Source: an uncultured bacterium (lineage in GTDB: Bacteria > Chloroflexota > Anaerolineae > J036 > Brachytrichaceae). Taken from it: 64,000 nucleotides of DNA. Every line of letters begins with the position of its first letter. Position 1 is the first letter of the stretch. The notes under the pieces are model-generated. The model ran no database searches, was not told the DNA's origin, and saw nothing but the letters and a program-made list of their open reading frames with translations. The position numbers were made by a program, and so were the translations under genes. The DNA is taken from the NCBI GenBank assembly GCA_903873965.1, contig CAIQQO010000201.1, forward strand, positions 1-64,000, in the 5' to 3' direction. Positions 44,063-53,339 of this stretch are shown here, piece after piece.

Positions 44063-46057
44063 ATGACTATCATGAATACGCTTAAAACGCGAACTAAGTT
44101 TTCATTTATCGTACTCGTCATGACAATCGCGGGTACTGTAGTGTGGTCTTTCCTTCTGGCGTTAGATCTCATACCCGGGTTACGTGGAACTAACGACTGG
44201 AGCTACATGTTCGAAGGGACGCGGGAGCCACTACGACTGCTGCCCTTCACAATAGGTTCTTTAGGATATCTCGGTGTTGGGGCATGGCTGATGAATCGAA
44301 AGCATCCAGCTGGGCTGCTAATCTGGTCTGTTACAGGCACAGTTGGGTTGACGCTGGCTGGCATATACATCAAAGAATCCCCGTTCTTTAAGTTGTTTGG
44401 GCTGACAGTCGCTCCTGATGGCACGGGTTGGCACATAGCAGCAGCTGCCATTGTCGATCTGGGCAAGACATTGCGTGATTGGCCAGCCTACATGGTCTAT
44501 GCTTATAAGTATTCATACCATCTGTTTATATCACCACCCGGTGCGGTTGTTTTTTATTACGGACTCATTCAGCTACTGCAAGGATTGCCTGGAATTGCAC
44601 ACCTGATGTCAGAGCCATTGCGCCAGATTATGTGTCAGAATTTCACTATCGCTGAATATTCTGATGCTCAACTTGCTGCTGCATGGGCAGGTATCTTAAT
44701 GCCTCTTTGGAGCGGGTTGACAGTGCTGCCTTTATATTCGCTCGGGAAACGGCTTATTGGCCAACGCGCTGCACGATGGAGCGTGTTATGGTGGCCACTA
44801 ATCCCGAGTGTGATTATGTTTACCGGCACATTGAATACATTCTTTCCATTCCCGACCGTTTGCCTGGTGTTGTTACTACTTGAGGGGTTAGCGCTTGGCA
44901 AGTGGTGGCTGGTTGTGCTTGCAGGAATCCTAGCATCTGTGATGACCTTCGTAAATTTCGTTTTCTTCCCGTTGATATTTCTTGCTGGCATGCTTGTGTT
45001 ACTTCATTACTTTGCCCGTACTAGCTTGTACAAGGCATCTGCAGAGGTGTTTGCTCCGAAGCGAGCTCCGTGGTTATGGCCATTCAACATTGGGATGCTC
45101 TTTGGTATAGGCCTCCTGTCAGTGTGGGTAGTCTATGACGCCTTCTTCGGCGTAACCTTTTTCGATATTCTGCGTACATCTGCAGCATCGCACTTGGTAC
45201 TAGATCGCCCATATTTCGCGTGGTTATTCCTGCATCTATACGACTATTTCATGTTTACGGGCTGGCCATTAGTTGTCGTAGCAGCGTTGAGTGTAATTGC
45301 AGTTTTACGCACTTACTTTCGACATAAGAGACTTGATAATGCCGGTGTCCTTTTGATATCGGTCTTCGTTACACTGATAACCCTTGATTTATCGGGTACG
45401 CTGCGCGGCGAAACTGGGCGCCTTCTCGTGTTCTTTACACCATTTTTCTTGTGCGGTGCAGGATGGATTGCTGAATCGAGCTCTCTAGAAGGTAACACGC
45501 ATGCTGTATGGCTGTTGACGGTCGCGCAGGTGTTTGTAGTTGGCGTAATGCTTTCATCATTGCATGTCATGGGGTTGGTGTGGAATACGCCATCTCCTAT
45601 TGCACCGCCATTGCAAAATGCAGAGTCGCCACTGCAATCGATACCAAGTGGGGCTACATTCGATCATGCGCTGCGCCTGATAGGGTTTTCTGGTGTTATT
45701 CAATCCGTCATGGATGCGAGGCCTATTAGTCCAACCCTCGACTTGTGGTTGGAATGGCAAGCAACGGGTCGCGTCAACTATCCGTATTGGTTATCACTTC
45801 TTCCGGTAGCGCCAGACGGCACAGTTGGCCAATCGACCCTACATCAGCCGTTTGAGAATCGGTTTCCAACGACTTGTTGGGCACCAAGTACTGGCGTGAT
45901 CCGTGAGCATGTCAAGATCATCGTGCCCGCATCGTTTAAAGATGGAGCCTATTGGGTCAGTCTGGCATTAATGGATCGCTCTGGAAATCGCACAGAAGTG
46001 TTGATGCCTGATGGTTCCAGGGACGACCAGACTGGGCTAGGCCCATTTGTCAGATGA
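44063..46057 (+). CDS. GT39-like polytopic membrane protein, copy 1
   Basis: The 664-residue protein has about ten or more membrane helices (residues about 15-510) and a soluble C-terminal beta-type tail of about 120 residues (LDLWLEWQATG, WLSLLPVAPDGTVGQ, TCWAPSTGVIREHVKI, YWVSLALMDRSGN). The layout resembles PMT/GT39-type lipid-linked sugar transferases common in Chloroflexota, although the canonical first-loop DE or DD motif is not obvious. It is clearly paralogous to 48656-50641 (shared ARTSLY-ASA--FAP and HLYDYF-FTGWP motifs). Its third codon positions look richer in A/T than those of its twin. ATG 44072 is an alternative start. Confidence 0.75.
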   Translation: MTIMNTLKTRTKFSFIVLVMTIAGTVVWSFLLALDLIPGLRGTNDWSYMFEGTREPLRLLPFTIGSLGYLGVGAWLMNRKHPAGLLIWSVTGTVGLTLAGIYIKESPFFKLFGLTVAPDGTGWHIAAAAIVDLGKTLRDWPAYMVYAYKYSYHLFISPPGAVVFYYGLIQLLQGLPGIAHLMSEPLRQIMCQNFTIAEYSDAQLAAAWAGILMPLWSGLTVLPLYSLGKRLIGQRAARWSVLWWPLIPSVIMFTGTLNTFFPFPTVCLVLLLLEGLALGKWWLVVLAGILASVMTFVNFVFFPLIFLAGMLVLLHYFARTSLYKASAEVFAPKRAPWLWPFNIGMLFGIGLLSVWVVYDAFFGVTFFDILRTSAASHLVLDRPYFAWLFLHLYDYFMFTGWPLVVVAALSVIAVLRTYFRHKRLDNAGVLLISVFVTLITLDLSGTLRGETGRLLVFFTPFFLCGAGWIAESSSLEGNTHAVWLLTVAQVFVVGVMLSSLHVMGLVWNTPSPIAPPLQNAESPLQSIPSGATFDHALRLIGFSGVIQSVMDARPISPTLDLWLEWQATGRVNYPYWLSLLPVAPDGTVGQSTLHQPFENRFPTTCWAPSTGVIREHVKIIVPASFKDGAYWVSLALMDRSGNRTEVLMPDGSRDDQTGLGPFVR

Positions 46058-46103
46058 ATCACTCCACAGGCGTTAGTGCATTCGCGTACAATTTGCCAAA
46101 CCT

Positions 46104-46997
46104 ATGAACGCCAAACCAACAATTTCACCGGCCAAGACCGCGATACGCTCCGCAACGCTGTTGATGCACAGCCCCGACCGCATGGGGCTTGTTTCCAGCG
46201 TCACCGACTTTATTTTCAAAAATAACGGCAACATCCTATACCTTGACCAGCATGTGGATGCGCAGTCTCAGGTGTTCTTTATGCGCGTGGAATGGGACCT
46301 TGCCAATTTCTCAATCCCGGATGACAAGATTGGCGAGTACTTCCACGTCCTTGTCGCCGAGCGCCTTGCGATGACATGGACGATCCACTTCTCTGACGAG
46401 ATTCCGCGCATGGCGATCTTCGTCTCCAAAATGCCGCATTGCCTGCATGATATTCTGGCGCATGTGGAGGCCGGCGAGTGGCGTGTTCAGGTGCCATTGA
46501 TCATCAGCAATCACGCCACGCTGGAGCATGTGGCAAAACGGCAGGGCATTCCGTTTCATGTCATCCCTGTGGATAAGGACAACAAAGCGGCGCAGGAGCA
46601 ACAGCAATTGGCTCTGTTACAGGAAAACAAAATCGACTTCATCGTGCTGGCGCGCTACATGCAGATCGTGAGTGCGGATTTTATTGCGCACTATGCCAAT
46701 CGCATCATCAATATCCATCACTCGTTCCTGCCCGCCTTCCCCGGCGCGAAGCCCTATCATTCGGCGCACGAACGCGGTGTGAAAATCATCGGTGCGACCA
46801 GCCACTATGTCACGGCTGACCTCGATGCCGGTCCGATCATTGAACAGGATGTGGCGCGGGTAACCCACAAGGATGCAGTTGAGGATCTTCTTCGCAAGGG
46901 GCAGGACCTCGAAAAAGTGGTGTTGTCGCGCGGCATCTGGTCGCACCTGACTCGCAAAGTGCTTGTATACGGCAACCGAACCGTTATCTTTCCATAA
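46104..46997 (+). CDS. purU: Formyltetrahydrofolate deformylase
   Basis: The 297-residue protein has an N-terminal ACT domain (LLMHSPDRMGLVSSVTDFIFKNNGNIL, about 18-95) and a formyltransferase-fold hydrolase domain (about 100-290) with the catalytic region NIHHSFLPAFPGAKPYHSA and GATSHYVTADLDAGPIIEQD supplying the conserved Asn, His and Asp. It hydrolyses 10-formyl-THF to formate and THF, so it could drain the product of Fhs and balance the one-carbon pool. TACAAT lies 11 nt upstream of the ATG and there is no ribosome-binding site, so it is possibly leaderless. The 3' end overlaps the convergent DtxR-like gene by 14 bp. Confidence 0.95.
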   Translation: MNAKPTISPAKTAIRSATLLMHSPDRMGLVSSVTDFIFKNNGNILYLDQHVDAQSQVFFMRVEWDLANFSIPDDKIGEYFHVLVAERLAMTWTIHFSDEIPRMAIFVSKMPHCLHDILAHVEAGEWRVQVPLIISNHATLEHVAKRQGIPFHVIPVDKDNKAAQEQQQLALLQENKIDFIVLARYMQIVSADFIAHYANRIINIHHSFLPAFPGAKPYHSAHERGVKIIGATSHYVTADLDAGPIIEQDVARVTHKDAVEDLLRKGQDLEKVVLSRGIWSHLTRKVLVYGNRTVIFP

Positions 46998-47694
46998 GCG
47001 CGGTTTGCGCAAAGATTGACTGCGCCATGGCTAATCCCAGGACGACCTGGGCGCCGTTTACGATCACCGTCATAGTCTGATTGAAAGTCTGTACTTCGAG
47101 AATGGTGATCGTGGCGCCGGGCATCAGGGCGCGCTGTTCGAGGAAGGACATCAGATCGGGAGTGTCCTCAGCCAGTTCATGGATGCGCCGAATGACGCCC
47201 TGTTGACCAGCCTTCATATCAATCAGCCGAATCCACTGCGCCACGGCCATCTCATTACCTGGCATCGGGTTGCCATGGGGACATGTGCCGGGATGATGGA
47301 GCTTTTCTTCCATGAGCATCAGCGTTTCTTCGGAGATGACATGCTCGAGCGCGTGGGCTTCTTGATGCAGTCGCGACCAGGGCACGCCCAGAATATCGCG
47401 TAACAGCCTTTCGATGATGAAATGCCGCCGGATGACACTGCGCGCTTTCTGACGTCCCTGCGCCGTCAAGCGCAACACCTTGTGTTCCTCTACGATGACC
47501 CAGCCATCTCGCACCATACGCTTGATCGTCGCGCCGGCAGTGGGTTGTGACACACCAATCTGTGTGGCCAGCAACGAGGCGTGCGCCGGTCGGCCGTCGC
47601 GTTCCCATACATATAACACGACGAGATAGTCCTCTACGGTAGCAGTAGCCGGGGGATGATTTCTGACTGGGGCCAATTCGCCCTGGGTTACCAT
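46984..47694 (-). CDS. DtxR/MntR-family metal-dependent repressor
   Basis: The protein (236 residues from ATG 47694) has an N-terminal winged helix (ATVEDYLVVLYVWERDG, SLLATQIGVSQPTAGATIKRMVRDGWV), a metal-binding and dimerisation domain (RRHFIIERLLRDILGVPWSRLHQEAHALEHVISEETL) with the His/Glu ligands typical of DtxR, and a C-terminal FeoA/SH3-like domain (LMPGATITILEVQ, VNGAQVVLGLAMAQSIFAQ). It senses Mn, Fe or Zn and represses metal-uptake genes. It is divergent from a ZIP transporter with a perfect palindrome between them. The track start is a TTG at 47727. ATG 47694 with GGGTGA upstream is preferred. Confidence 0.93.
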   Translation of the reverse strand: MVTQGELAPVRNHPPATATVEDYLVVLYVWERDGRPAHASLLATQIGVSQPTAGATIKRMVRDGWVIVEEHKVLRLTAQGRQKARSVIRRHFIIERLLRDILGVPWSRLHQEAHALEHVISEETLMLMEEKLHHPGTCPHGNPMPGNEMAVAQWIRLIDMKAGQQGVIRRIHELAEDTPDLMSFLEQRALMPGATITILEVQTFNQTMTVIVNGAQVVLGLAMAQSIFAQTALMER

Positions 47695-47774
47695 GTGTTC
47701 ACCCACATTGGTTAATATTTGCCTCAATTACCGGTTGACACTCAGCAGAAGACCGTGTACCATCCGCCATGTAG

Positions 47775-47788
47775 TTAGTATATACTAA
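47775..47788. promoter_or_regulatory. Palindromic operator, probable DtxR-family site
   Basis: TTAGTATATACTAA is a perfect 14-bp palindrome between the divergent DtxR-like and ZIP genes, 42 bp before the ZIP start. It contains a TATACT that could be the ZIP -10 box, so binding would block transcription. The TTAG/CTAA ends resemble DtxR-family boxes. Confidence 0.7.
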
Positions 47789-47830
47789 TTCCGGCAGAAA
47801 GCCTATACAACACTTGGAGACCATACTGTC

Positions 47831-48616
47831 ATGACCTTTGCACAAACGGTACTGCTTGGCGCCATTGCTGGTTTCACGATCTTTATCGGATTGCCACTCG
47901 GGCGCCTCAAAATCCTCTCAGACAAAGCGCGCACCCTCATTTCGATGATTTCTGTCGGTATTATATTATTCCTGCTTATCGATATTTTCACCCATGTCGC
48001 TGAACCGATAGAAGCAGCTCTGAAAGGCGATAATGGCGTGCCCAATTATGGCGATGCCGCCCTGTTGATCGCTGTGTTTGTGATCGGTTTTGGTGTGGGT
48101 TTATTAGGGCTTATTCTGTTTGAGCAGCGGTTCCTGTCCCATCGTGCAACCGACAAGCAGTCACTCCCGCCGGCGCGGCTGGCGTTGATGATCGCCATTG
48201 GACTTGGGTTGCACAATTTCTCCGAGGGACTAGCCATCGGGCAATCAGCAGGCCATGGCGATATTGCCCTGGCGCTGCTGTTGATCATCGGCTTTGGATT
48301 GCACAATGCCACAGAAGGATTTGGCATCGTCGGTCCACTCGCCGGCCAGATGCCCAGCTGGGGCTTCCTCGGCATGGTCGGGCTGATCGGCGGAGGGCCG
48401 ACGTTTATCGGCACCATGCTGGGCTACGGGTTCACCTCACCGGTAACTTCAGTGCTCTTTCTGGCACTGGCGATAGGTGCTCTGATCTATGTACTCGCCG
48501 AACTCATGTTTGCCAACCATCGTCCCGGCACCAAGATGCAGGGTGCCATCGGCTTGATGCTGGGATTCATCCTCGCGTTCTTGACCGATATGATTCTCGT
48601 GATTGCCGGCGCTTAG
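47831..48616 (+). CDS. ZIP-family divalent metal transporter
   Basis: The 261-residue protein has about eight membrane helices and the two ZIP signature motifs in transmembrane helices 4 and 5: GLGLHNFSEGLAIG and GFGLHNATEGFGI. The His, Asn and Glu residues of these motifs form the binuclear metal site. It probably moves zinc, iron or manganese. A charged loop between helices 3 and 4 is present (FEQRFLSHRATDKQ). Pairing with a divergent DtxR-type repressor and intervening palindrome implies metal-responsive control. Metal identity cannot be told from sequence. Confidence 0.92.
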   Translation: MTFAQTVLLGAIAGFTIFIGLPLGRLKILSDKARTLISMISVGIILFLLIDIFTHVAEPIEAALKGDNGVPNYGDAALLIAVFVIGFGVGLLGLILFEQRFLSHRATDKQSLPPARLALMIAIGLGLHNFSEGLAIGQSAGHGDIALALLLIIGFGLHNATEGFGIVGPLAGQMPSWGFLGMVGLIGGGPTFIGTMLGYGFTSPVTSVLFLALAIGALIYVLAELMFANHRPGTKMQGAIGLMLGFILAFLTDMILVIAGA

Positions 48617-48655
48617 TTCACTGTCCAGCGTGTCTTCGTTGATAATTAACGCCTG

Positions 48656-50641
48656 ATGGACAATCATAAGGGGCGATCCCGTGCTGCGCTAGGCATCGCC
48701 ATCATACTGATATTTTCGATTGGCTGGGTAGCGCTTCTTGCGCTCAACCTGGTGCCACAATTGCGCGGTGATTTTGGGTGGCGTTGGCCGTATGAGCTGC
48801 CTCAGGCTGCGACGCGGGTTCTACCTCTGGGCGGGGGCGTGATCTTCTTTATGGCTGTCGGCGCATGGCTGCAAGGGCGCCAACGTGCCCGCTGGCTGTT
48901 GTTCTGGTCTATCCTCGGCACTGTGGGCATCACGATGGCGGGACTGTACGTAAGCGAGTCGCCCTTGTTCAAGCTGTACGCCGTGGCGGTGAGTCCGGGC
49001 GTTACCAGTTGGCATTACGCCGCTGCGACGATCGTGGATATCGGGAAGACTTTGCAGAACTGGCCTGCATTCATGCAGGTGGCGGTGAAGTATTCAACCC
49101 ATCTGGGCATCGTTCCGCCAGGCGCTGTTCTGATCTATTATGAGTTCAACCAGTTATTGCAGGGCGTGCCCGCTGTAGCGCATATGCTGGCTGCGCCATT
49201 GCGTCTGGCGATGTGCCAGAATTTTGAACTGGCGCAATACAGTGACGCCCAGCTAGCCAGTGCGTGGTTCGGCATACTCATGCCCTTGTGGGCTGGACTT
49301 ACCGTGCTGCCCATGTATCGGCTGGCCATGCGCATGGTGGGAGAGAAGGCCGCGCGTTGGTGTGTGATCTGGTGGCCGCTGATTCCGGGAATCCTGATGT
49401 TTACTGGCTCGTGGAATACTCTTTTTCCACTGCTGGCTGTCTGTGACATACTCCTGTTGGTCGAAGGTCTATTACGCGGGCGGCGCTGGCTTGTCGTTGC
49501 CTCAGGGCTGCTGGCATCGCTGTTGACCTTTATCTCGTTCGCGTTCTTTCCTGTGCTTTTCCTCGCCGGCATGCTTGTGCTTGTTGGCTATCTTGCGCGC
49601 ACCAGTCTATATACTGCGTCGGCGCAAGCCTTTGCGCCTGGTCGGTTTCCCTGGCTTTGGCCGCTCGTTGTGGGCGTTTGTTACGGCGCAGGACTGCTTG
49701 TTGTGTGGGTGTTGTACGATGTCCTTGCCGGCGTGAGTTTTTTCGACGTGTTGCGTACCGCTTCATCGGCGCACCTGGCGATGGATCGTCCGTACTTGCC
49801 GTGGCTGTTCATGCATCTCTATGATTACTTCATCTTTACCGGCTGGCCTGTTATATTGCCGGCTCTCATGGCCGTTGCCGCAGCCGTGCTGACGTTGAAA
49901 CGACGGCAGGCGCTCAATACTGGCGCGCTATTGGCCTTGTCAGCAGGCGCCACATTGTTGCTGCTTGATCTCAGTGGCACGATGCGTGGCGAGTCGGGAC
50001 GCATTTTACAGTTCATGACGCCCTTCTTTCTGGTCAGTGCTGCCGGATGGTTGACCAGCGTGGCAAAGACGCGAGCTCAGCGTGCCGGCTGGCTCATTAC
50101 CCTTGCTCAGGGGCTGGTGGTCGTCGTCATGATATCCGTCCTGCGCGTCATGGGCGCAGAGTTTATTACGCCTGCGCCCGTCGCGTCGCCTGAACTGGTG
50201 CAAGCATCGCCGCGCGAGAGTTTCCCCAATGGCGCTCTTTTTGCGCAAGCGCTCAAGCTCAATACCTTTTCTGGCTATGTATCGGATGCGGTCGATGCGC
50301 AAGGCGTTAGCCGGCCCGTGTTGAATGTGTGGCTGGAATGGCAATCGAGCGGGCAGGTGGATACGCCATACTGGATGTCCCTGCTGCCCGTCGCGCCTGA
50401 CGGTACACTCGGGCAAGCCGTACTGCGACAGCCATTCGACACCAGGTACCCCATCACGTGTTGGTTGCCCCGCAGTGGCGTCATCCGCGAGCAATTCACA
50501 GTCACTTTACCCGCTACGACCAAAGAGGGTGGGTATTGGGTCAGCCTGTCGTTGCTTGATCGCACTGGCAAACCTGCGTCCGTGGTTATGCCGGATGGGT
50601 CGCTCGATACACAGACTGGTCTTGGTGCCTTTGATCGCTGA
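48656..50641 (+). CDS. GT39-like polytopic membrane protein, copy 2
   Basis: The 661-residue protein is the twin of 44063-46057 with the same helix pattern and the same soluble tail (LNVWLEWQSSG, WMSLLPVAPDGTLGQ, TCWLPRSGVIREQFTV). Conserved stretches include MCQNF-LAQYSDAQLA, LMPLW-GLTVLPMY and LSGTMRGE-GR. It follows the ZIP gene by 39 bp and has no ribosome-binding site, but GATAAT lies 9 nt before the ATG. Function is probably in transfer or export of a surface glycan, inferred from fold and tail only. Codon usage matches the window average better than copy 1. Confidence 0.75.
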   Translation: MDNHKGRSRAALGIAIILIFSIGWVALLALNLVPQLRGDFGWRWPYELPQAATRVLPLGGGVIFFMAVGAWLQGRQRARWLLFWSILGTVGITMAGLYVSESPLFKLYAVAVSPGVTSWHYAAATIVDIGKTLQNWPAFMQVAVKYSTHLGIVPPGAVLIYYEFNQLLQGVPAVAHMLAAPLRLAMCQNFELAQYSDAQLASAWFGILMPLWAGLTVLPMYRLAMRMVGEKAARWCVIWWPLIPGILMFTGSWNTLFPLLAVCDILLLVEGLLRGRRWLVVASGLLASLLTFISFAFFPVLFLAGMLVLVGYLARTSLYTASAQAFAPGRFPWLWPLVVGVCYGAGLLVVWVLYDVLAGVSFFDVLRTASSAHLAMDRPYLPWLFMHLYDYFIFTGWPVILPALMAVAAAVLTLKRRQALNTGALLALSAGATLLLLDLSGTMRGESGRILQFMTPFFLVSAAGWLTSVAKTRAQRAGWLITLAQGLVVVVMISVLRVMGAEFITPAPVASPELVQASPRESFPNGALFAQALKLNTFSGYVSDAVDAQGVSRPVLNVWLEWQSSGQVDTPYWMSLLPVAPDGTLGQAVLRQPFDTRYPITCWLPRSGVIREQFTVTLPATTKEGGYWVSLSLLDRTGKPASVVMPDGSLDTQTGLGAFDR

Positions 50642-50750
50642 TAAGAACATTAAAATATGATTAAAAATCCAGGTCATACGTAGTAATACGTATTGTTGGT
50701 AAATTGGGTGCATACCATAATACCTTTGCGTCTGGGGGGCGGGGTTATTT

Positions 50751-50788
50751 GGTGTGCGAGCTGGTATATCAGCTCGTACACCCTTTTT
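50751..50788 (+). terminator. Rho-independent terminator
   Basis: GGTGTGCGAGCTG-gtatat-CAGCTCGTACACC, a 13-bp stem with one G-U pair, is followed by CTTTTT. It lies 110 nt downstream of the second GT39-like gene and just upstream of the racemase promoter. Confidence 0.88.
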
Positions 50789-50815
50789 CGAGAGCATCGC
50801 CTATACTCTGCCATA

Positions 50816-51532
50816 ATGAAAACCATAGGTCTGATAGGCGGTATGTCCTGGGAGTCTTCTCTGGAATACTATCGCATCATCAACGAAACTGTCCGCGATA
50901 CGGTGGGTGGGTTTCACTCAGCCCGTTGCCTGATGTACTCAGTCGACTTTGCCGATATTGAAGTGCTGCAACATGAAGGTCGTTGGGACGAAGCGGCTGC
51001 GGTGCTTATTGACGCTGCTCAACGCCTTGAACGTGGGGGCGCCGAATTTATTGTGTTGTGCACCAACACCATGCACAAACTGGCCGACAGCATGAGCGCC
51101 GGCATGCGCATCCCGCTGCTGCATATTGCCGACGCGACAGCCGAACAGATTGTTGCGCGCGGATATCATACCATCGGCCTGCTGGGCACGCGCTTCACGA
51201 TGGAAGAGGACTTTTACAAAGGTCGCCTGGCGAATCGATACGGATTGCGCGTACTCATCCCTTCCAGCGAAGAACGCGCCCTGATCCACCGCGTTATCTA
51301 CGAGGAACTCATATTGGGACAGATCAAACCGGCTTCGCGTGACGGCTATCTGAAGGTTATTCAGAACCTCATTGCACAAGGCGCCGAAGGCGTCATTCTT
51401 GGCTGCACTGAAATCGGCTTACTCGTCCATGATGGCGACAGCGCTGTTCCGCTTTTCGACACTACTCATATCCATGCATTGGCTGCGGTGAGTTATGCTC
51501 AGTCTCTCGAGGCATCTCCAATCCCCAATTGA
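50816..51532 (+). CDS. Aspartate/glutamate racemase family protein
   Basis: The 238-residue protein has the Asp/Glu racemase fold with both catalytic cysteines: VLCTNTMHKL (about residue 80) and VILGCTEIGLL (about residue 195). The N-terminus IGLIGGMSWESSLEYYRIINE is the classic aspartate-racemase (YgeA-like) start. It probably makes D-aspartate or a related D-amino acid in the cytoplasm. The track start at 50693 lies before the terminator. ATG 50816 is chosen, with TATACT 8 nt upstream and no ribosome-binding site. The stop abuts that of the convergent TIGR03943 gene with no gap. Confidence 0.93.
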   Translation: MKTIGLIGGMSWESSLEYYRIINETVRDTVGGFHSARCLMYSVDFADIEVLQHEGRWDEAAAVLIDAAQRLERGGAEFIVLCTNTMHKLADSMSAGMRIPLLHIADATAEQIVARGYHTIGLLGTRFTMEEDFYKGRLANRYGLRVLIPSSEERALIHRVIYEELILGQIKPASRDGYLKVIQNLIAQGAEGVILGCTEIGLLVHDGDSAVPLFDTTHIHALAAVSYAQSLEASPIPN

Positions 51533-52285
51533 TTAAGGGTACAAGTAGGGATTCTCTGGTTGCTGTGCCGGTTCAATCTTGTCTGGGATAATGACCGGTA
51601 CACCTTCGCCTGCAAACTGGCCGGCCTTAAACTTCCCTGTCACGTGGATCCAACTGTCATTGGTCAATGTTGATGCCGCACTGGTCTGCACCAGCAATCC
51701 CAGGGCTGATGCATCGGCGACGCAACAACTGATGGCGAAGCGCGATACCCAGATTTGATCCGCGCCATTGCGTGGATCGCGGTACACAAAGCCGATGACA
51801 TCCACCACCTGGCCATTGAACGAGGCTGGATCAGGATTCTTAGTGAATTCATTGAGCCAGTCGAGGATATTCTTTGGCCCCGTGGCAGCGCGCTGTGCCG
51901 TTGTGACGCTCCCGGCGCGTTGTGGGGCGCTTAACCCAATACCGCGGCTGTTGACGGCACTGGCTCCCAGCGGACGCGCCGGAACGAACAGCCCCAGCAA
52001 CATCGGGATCGCCATGATCGCTAGCGCGCCCCACGAAATGCCGTGATGGTGGTCGTGGGCATGATCGTGCTCCTCCTCATTGCCCCTTCTTCCCTGCCTC
52101 CCCTCGATCAGTCGATATACCATCGTGAGTGCGAGTGCAGACAGGATCAGGACGGCGATGAACGATAACCACGCAAAACGTTGATTGATGTAAAACGCCA
52201 ACGTACCATCGCTGATTTTCGTGTAGAACATCAAGCCCAATCCGCTGAGGATCAAGGCTTTGAGGATTGTTTCCGGTCTATTCAT
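51533..52285 (-). CDS. TIGR03943/DUF1980-family membrane protein, partner of permease
   Basis: The 250-residue protein has two N-terminal membrane helices (about 10-60), a histidine/acid-rich cytoplasmic or periplasmic loop (EEEHDHAHDHHHG), a third helix (WGALAIMAIPMLLGLFVPA) and a soluble C-terminal domain (VIGFVYRDP, FAISCCVADASALGLLV, WIHVTGKF). This is the pattern of TIGR03943 proteins, which nearly always pair with a YraQ-type permease, as here. The His cluster suggests metal contact. ATG 52285 with AGGTGA upstream is preferred to the track GTG at 52294. Confidence 0.9.
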   Translation of the reverse strand: MNRPETILKALILSGLGLMFYTKISDGTLAFYINQRFAWLSFIAVLILSALALTMVYRLIEGRQGRRGNEEEHDHAHDHHHGISWGALAIMAIPMLLGLFVPARPLGASAVNSRGIGLSAPQRAGSVTTAQRAATGPKNILDWLNEFTKNPDPASFNGQVVDVIGFVYRDPRNGADQIWVSRFAISCCVADASALGLLVQTSAASTLTNDSWIHVTGKFKAGQFAGEGVPVIIPDKIEPAQQPENPYLYP

Positions 52286-52294
52286 GGTCTTCAC

Positions 52295-53332
52295 CTACCA
52301 TCCCAGGTTCAAATTGATCACCAGCCCGATCAAAATCGCAGCGAGCAGCGGTAGAACGAACAGGTAAGCCACTGTTTTGCGGTGGAAAACGCCGAGAAAC
52401 ATCAAGATGCTCTTAATGTCAACCATCGGGCCAAAAACCAAAAACGCAATAATGGACCCGCTCGTGAACGTCCTGACAAAGTACAGCGCAATAAAGGCGT
52501 CGACGGTGCTGCATACTGAGAGAACGAATGCCAGCGCGCACAACGCAATGACGGATGTGATGGGGCTGGTGCCAATGCTGATCAACACTTGCTGCGGGAT
52601 CAGGCTTTGCATCGTTGTGGCGATCAAAGAACCAACCACCAGGTAGCGTCCCATGTCGAAAAACTCATCGGCCGCAATGCCAAATGACCGTTGTAGTCGG
52701 GTTGAAAATGACTCGATTTTGATGGATTCAATCGGTATCAGGTCGGTTGAACCGCCTATGATAGGCGCGAGCGTTGCCGGACGTACCACCTTGAGCAGGT
52801 CAGGTTGCGCCGTGAACACAAGCCCAATCCCCATAGCGATCACAAAGGTAAATCCGATGCGCGCCCAGAAAATAGTTGACAATCCAAATGCCGCGTAGGT
52901 GCTTGCGATCACTACCGGGTTCAGAACCGGCGCGCCAAGGATAAATGCAATGCCAACCGATGTGGGCAGACCTTTCTGATACAGGCGCCGCACGACGGGC
53001 ACGACGCCGCATTCACATACGGGGAAAATCATACCGAGCAACGCCCCCATGGCCGTGGCGATGTATTTGTTGCGCGGAATGACGCGCGCCATGTCGTCGG
53101 GTGTGACGAACACCGAGATCAAACCAGCGACGATGGAGCCTAGCAGCAGGAACGGGGCTGCTTCGATGAACAGTCCTACAAATGTTGTCACATAGTTCTG
53201 CGCCATGTCAGGCAGGTTGATCGCAGGCGTCATGCCGAGTACCGGTAGCAGATTGTCCAGCAAGAAGGTGCCAAGCAGGATGACCAGTACCAGCAACACA
53301 AAAGACAACAAGCGTTTGCGAGTCATTTCCAT
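52295..53332 (-). CDS. YraQ-family permease (DUF318)
   Basis: The 345-residue protein has about eight membrane helices arranged as two repeats, with conserved motifs FPVCECGVVPVVRRLYQKGLP and ILGAPVLNPVVIASTYAA in the first half and LSVCSTVDAFIALYFV and FGPMVDIKSILMFLGVF in the second. These match the DUF318/YraQ permease family. The substrate is not established; conserved CEC and CST cysteines hint at thiophilic metal, metalloid or sulfur species. The start at 53332 lies 7 nt after the MATE stop and the stop lies 9 nt before the TIGR03943 start, forming a three-gene unit. Confidence 0.9.
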   Translation of the reverse strand: MEMTRKRLLSFVLLVLVILLGTFLLDNLLPVLGMTPAINLPDMAQNYVTTFVGLFIEAAPFLLLGSIVAGLISVFVTPDDMARVIPRNKYIATAMGALLGMIFPVCECGVVPVVRRLYQKGLPTSVGIAFILGAPVLNPVVIASTYAAFGLSTIFWARIGFTFVIAMGIGLVFTAQPDLLKVVRPATLAPIIGGSTDLIPIESIKIESFSTRLQRSFGIAADEFFDMGRYLVVGSLIATTMQSLIPQQVLISIGTSPITSVIALCALAFVLSVCSTVDAFIALYFVRTFTSGSIIAFLVFGPMVDIKSILMFLGVFHRKTVAYLFVLPLLAAILIGLVINLNLGW

Positions 53333-53339
53333 GGATGCT

